A program made the position numbers and the translations under genes. DNA of 64,000 nucleotides from JAFKKS01 sp050187875 (GTDB lineage: Bacteria; Pseudomonadota; Alphaproteobacteria; Rhizobiales; Xanthobacteraceae). Numbering within the stretch: position 1 is the stretch's first letter; the number at the start of each line of letters is the position of its first letter. The notes beneath the pieces were generated by a model. It searched no databases, had not been told where the DNA came from, and saw only the letters and a list, made by a program, of their open reading frames with translations. This document shows positions 62,171 through 64,000 of this stretch, one piece after another. The DNA is taken from the NCBI GenBank assembly GCA_050187875.1, contig JBFWXB010000016.1, positions 1 through 64,000 on the forward strand, in the 5' to 3' direction.

Positions 62171-62617
62171 TCACTTATCCGCCATCATGGCGCCGAGCTC
62201 GGCTTCGCATACGGTCTTGCCGCCGACCTTCGCCTCGCCGCGATACCACCACATGGTCCGGCGCTGCGACATCTTGGTCATGTGAAACTCGACCTGATCG
62301 CCGGGCAGCACCGGCTGACGGAACTTCGCCTTGTCGATGGTGAGAAAATAAACGAAACGCGGCCGGTCCTTGCCCATCGCGACGGCGCAAATCGCACCAG
62401 CGGTCTGCGCCATGCCCTCGAGCAGCAGCACGCCCGGCATCACCGGCCGGCCGGGAAAATGCCCCTGAAAGCACGGCTCGTTGAATGTGACGTTCTTGAT
62501 GCCGACGCAGAATTCGTCGCCCCTGATCTGCTCGATGCGGTCGACCATCAGGAAGGGATAGCGGTGCGGCAGATATTCCAGAATCTCCATGGGACCGAGG
62601 GTCGTGGTCTCCGTCAT
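62171..62617 (-). CDS. fabZ: 3-hydroxyacyl-ACP dehydratase FabZ
   Basis: A 148-residue hot-dog-fold dehydratase of fatty acid elongation. It competes with LpxA and LpxD for 3-hydroxyacyl-ACP, which is why the genes travel together. Catalytic His53 and Glu67 are in FQGHFPGRPVMPGVLLLEGM, with the opening LPHRYPFLMVDRI. The start overlaps the lpxD stop by four bases. Confidence 0.96.
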   Translation of the reverse strand: MTETTTLGPMEILEYLPHRYPFLMVDRIEQIRGDEFCVGIKNVTFNEPCFQGHFPGRPVMPGVLLLEGMAQTAGAICAVAMGKDRPRFVYFLTIDKAKFRQPVLPGDQVEFHMTKMSQRRTMWWYRGEAKVGGKTVCEAELGAMMADK

Positions 62618-63672
62618 GCCTCGTCCTCGCTACGAGCGCCGGAAACCTCGCGCGCCGCCATTCGCTCCAATACCTTCATCTCCCGAAACCATTGCTTGAT
62701 CGGCTTCGCCGGGGTTCCGCCCCAGCGCGCGCCCGCCGGCACGTCGTCATTGATGATGCTGAGCGCAGCGATCTGCGCGCCGTCACCGATGCTGACGTGA
62801 TTGTTGGATCCCACGCGCGCTCCCAGCACCACAAAGTCGCCAAGCGTCGTGCTGCCCGACAACCCCGTCTGCGCAACAAGCACACAATGCCGACCGATGA
62901 CAACATTGTGGCCAATCTGGACCAGGTTGTCGATTTTGGTCCCCTCGCCGATCACCGTGTCGCGACTCGCGCCGCGATCGATGGTCGTATTGGCGCCGAT
63001 CTCGACATTGTCCTGAATGATGACGCGGCCGATCTGCGGGACCTTCTCGTGCCCTTTGGGGCCACCCAGATAGCCGAAGCCATCCTGGCCGATGCGGCTC
63101 CCGGGATGGATGACCACCCGGTCTCCGACCAAGGCGTGGGTCACGGTCGCACCGGCCCCGATGGCGCAGTTGCGCCCGATACGGGTCTGAGGCCCGATGA
63201 CCGCCCCCGCCCCGACCATGCTGCCACTGCCGATCTCCACGCCCGGGCCGATGACGGCGCCAGGATCGACGACCACACCGGCTTCCAGGCGCGCCGTCGG
63301 GTGGATGAAGGCGTGCTGCGAGCCGCCGTCGAAGGAGGAGGATGGGCGCAGCGCCGAGGGAAAGAGCGCCCGCGCCACGGCGACGAAGGCGCGGTAAGGC
63401 TCGCGCACGACGAGGAACGCGAGATGCGTCGGCATCTGCTTCGCAAAGCGCGCCGAGACGAGGCAGAGCCCCGCCTGCGCACACTCCAGCTGCGCGGCAT
63501 ATTTCGGATTGTCGAGAAAGGCGAGGTCCGCGGGCCCTGCGTGATCGAGCGCCGCGACGCCTTCGATTCGCCGTGACGCTGGCGCTCCGGCCGGAAGCTC
63601 AGCGCCGGCGAGCGCCGCGATCTCACGTACAGTCAGGCCCGCCGGGCGCGGGTGAAATAGCGGTTCGCTCAT
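62614..63672 (-). CDS. lpxD: UDP-3-O-(3-hydroxyacyl)glucosamine N-acyltransferase
   Basis: A 352-residue hexapeptide-repeat acyltransferase that adds the N-linked acyl chain in lipid A. The N-terminal uridine-binding domain has GLTVREIAALAGAELP and LAFLDNPKYAAQL. The beta-helix begins near HAFIHPTARLEAGVVVDPGA, and NTTIDRGASRDTVIGEGTKI with LVQIGHNVVIGRH, containing the catalytic His, follows. The C-terminal helix is KQWFREMKVLERM. It is the first lipid A gene after bamA on this strand. Confidence 0.96.
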   Translation of the reverse strand: MSEPLFHPRPAGLTVREIAALAGAELPAGAPASRRIEGVAALDHAGPADLAFLDNPKYAAQLECAQAGLCLVSARFAKQMPTHLAFLVVREPYRAFVAVARALFPSALRPSSSFDGGSQHAFIHPTARLEAGVVVDPGAVIGPGVEIGSGSMVGAGAVIGPQTRIGRNCAIGAGATVTHALVGDRVVIHPGSRIGQDGFGYLGGPKGHEKVPQIGRVIIQDNVEIGANTTIDRGASRDTVIGEGTKIDNLVQIGHNVVIGRHCVLVAQTGLSGSTTLGDFVVLGARVGSNNHVSIGDGAQIAALSIINDDVPAGARWGGTPAKPIKQWFREMKVLERMAAREVSGARSEDEA

Positions 63673-63690
63673 CGTCTCGACGCAAGAGAA

Positions 63691-63710
63691 GGGGCGGCTT
63701 GCGCCGCCCC
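63691..63710. other. GC-rich hairpin between bamA and lpxD
   Basis: GGGGCGGC (63691-63698) and GCCGCCCC (63703-63710) form a perfect 8-bp stem with a four-base loop, 18 bases before the lpxD start on the minus strand. No T-tract follows in either direction that would make it a good terminator. It may shape the leader of lpxD or stabilise the mRNA. Confidence 0.45.
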
Positions 63711-63810
63711 ACGATTGATCCTCATCCAGTGATCCTCGCGGACGTCCGTCGGCCCGCGATCCTACAGGAAAACGAGGGTTTGCGCGCCAGCACCTGCTCT
63801 AGGTTTTCTC

Positions 63811-63881
63811 GCAATTCCGGACGGAAAACCGGTTCCCACTTTTCCTGGAATTGCTCCGGCCCGCGCAAGGCGGGCCGGAGC
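63811..63881. repeat. Extragenic palindromic repeat downstream of bamA
   Basis: Ends GCAATTCC (63811-63818) and GGAATTGC (63847-63854) are exact complements, with inner GGAAAA (63823-63828) and TTTTCC (63840-63845). A second strong hairpin with 12-base arms GCTCCGGCCCGC (63853-63864) and GCGGGCCGGAGC (63870-63881) abuts it. It shares the GGAAAA...TTTTCC inner pair with the element at 12282-12323, which suggests one repeat family. The second hairpin may end bamA transcription in part. Confidence 0.72.
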
Positions 63882-63897
63882 CGAAGCGGCAGCGCGG

Positions 63898-64000
63898 CTA
63901 GAACTTCGTGCCGCCGCTGAAGCGGAAGGCCTGGGTCCGGTCGCCGGCCTTTTCGTAGAAGGGAGCAATACCGGCTCCCGGGTTCCCCGGATTGAGGACC
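63898..64000 (-). CDS. bamA: Outer membrane protein assembly factor BamA (3' end only)
   Basis: The last 33 codons of a gene that continues past the window edge. The translated end (VLNPGNPGAGIAPFYE, then DRTQAFRFSGGTKF and stop) has the C-terminal aromatic beta-strand signature of an outer-membrane barrel. It lies immediately before lpxD-fabZ-lpxA, where bamA is nearly always found in Proteobacteria. BamA inserts beta-barrel proteins into the outer membrane. Only the terminal strand is visible, so the identity rests on context and the final residues. Confidence 0.82.
   Translation of the reverse strand, partial: VLNPGNPGAGIAPFYEKAGDRTQAFRFSGGTKF

Overview
The window is GC-rich, densely packed chromosomal DNA from an alphaproteobacterium of the order Hyphomicrobiales (Rhizobiales). 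The gene content and order resemble the Bradyrhizobium/Rhodopseudomonas/Xanthobacteraceae side of the order. This placement is inferred from four things. One is the neighbourhood trpE-trpG-trpD-trpC-moaC-moeA-lexA-comEC-gltX-gltA-lpxB. The second is SOS boxes of the direct-repeat form GAAC-N7-GAAC. The third is ExoR-, PopZ- and SPOR-type genes typical of the order. The fourth is several extragenic palindromic repeats of the kind scattered through these genomes. I saw no prophage, CRISPR array, insertion sequence, rRNA or tRNA.

Layout. 0-7.3 kb (minus strand): scpB-scpA (chromosome condensation), nagZ (murein recycling), a SPOR-domain envelope protein, argS and dgt. 7.4-12.2 kb: erpA on plus, then an RND efflux permease and its adaptor on minus. 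12.1-12.4 kb: an intergenic region filled by an extragenic palindromic repeat, followed by xthA. 13.2-26.2 kb (mostly minus): an exoR-like gene, ilvD, a 3-methyladenine glycosylase on plus, a metallophosphoesterase, an MFS transporter, valS, popZ, tolC, a divergent PIMT-like methyltransferase and eno. 26.3-27.7 kb: queF and a DUF1835 protein on plus. 27.7-30.7 kb: thiO-thiS-thiG-thiE/tenI on minus under a TPP riboswitch. 30.8-35.8 kb (minus): MFS transporter, a glutathionylspermidine-synthase-like gene with DUF1190 and DUF350 partners (a yjfLMC-like set), kdsA and a glyoxalase-fold protein with an apparent AUC start codon. 35.9-41.1 kb: a GH15 glucoamylase/trehalase-type gene on plus, then NIPSNAP, pyrG, secG and tpiA on minus.

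41.3-50.4 kb is one long plus-strand run: ppiD, trpE, a MazE/MazF-type toxin-antitoxin pair, trpG, trpD, trpC, moaC, moeA and lexA. The toxin-antitoxin pair sits between trpE and trpG behind a 46-bp near-perfect palindrome. lexA has a canonical SOS box inside its promoter. 50.6-55.6 kb (minus): comEC with its own upstream SOS box, a DUF3606 protein, glnS and a small membrane protein. 55.8-58.8 kb (plus): gltX and gltA, closed by a strong terminator. 58.9-64 kb (minus): a zinc-ribbon micro-protein and the lipid A operon (bamA 3' end)-lpxD-fabZ-lpxA-lpxI-lpxB, with overlapping or nearly abutting genes.

Most of the window is core metabolism and information processing: tryptophan, molybdopterin, thiamine, lipid A and tRNA charging. 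I did not find a convincing new multi-gene system. The less ordinary items are the toxin-antitoxin pair with its palindrome inside the trp cluster, the probable SOS control of comEC, the AUC-initiated gene, the riboswitch whose conserved core doubles as the ribosome-binding site, the concentric palindrome in front of the DNA glycosylase, and the divergent PIMT- and ThiE-like enzymes that lack signature residues.
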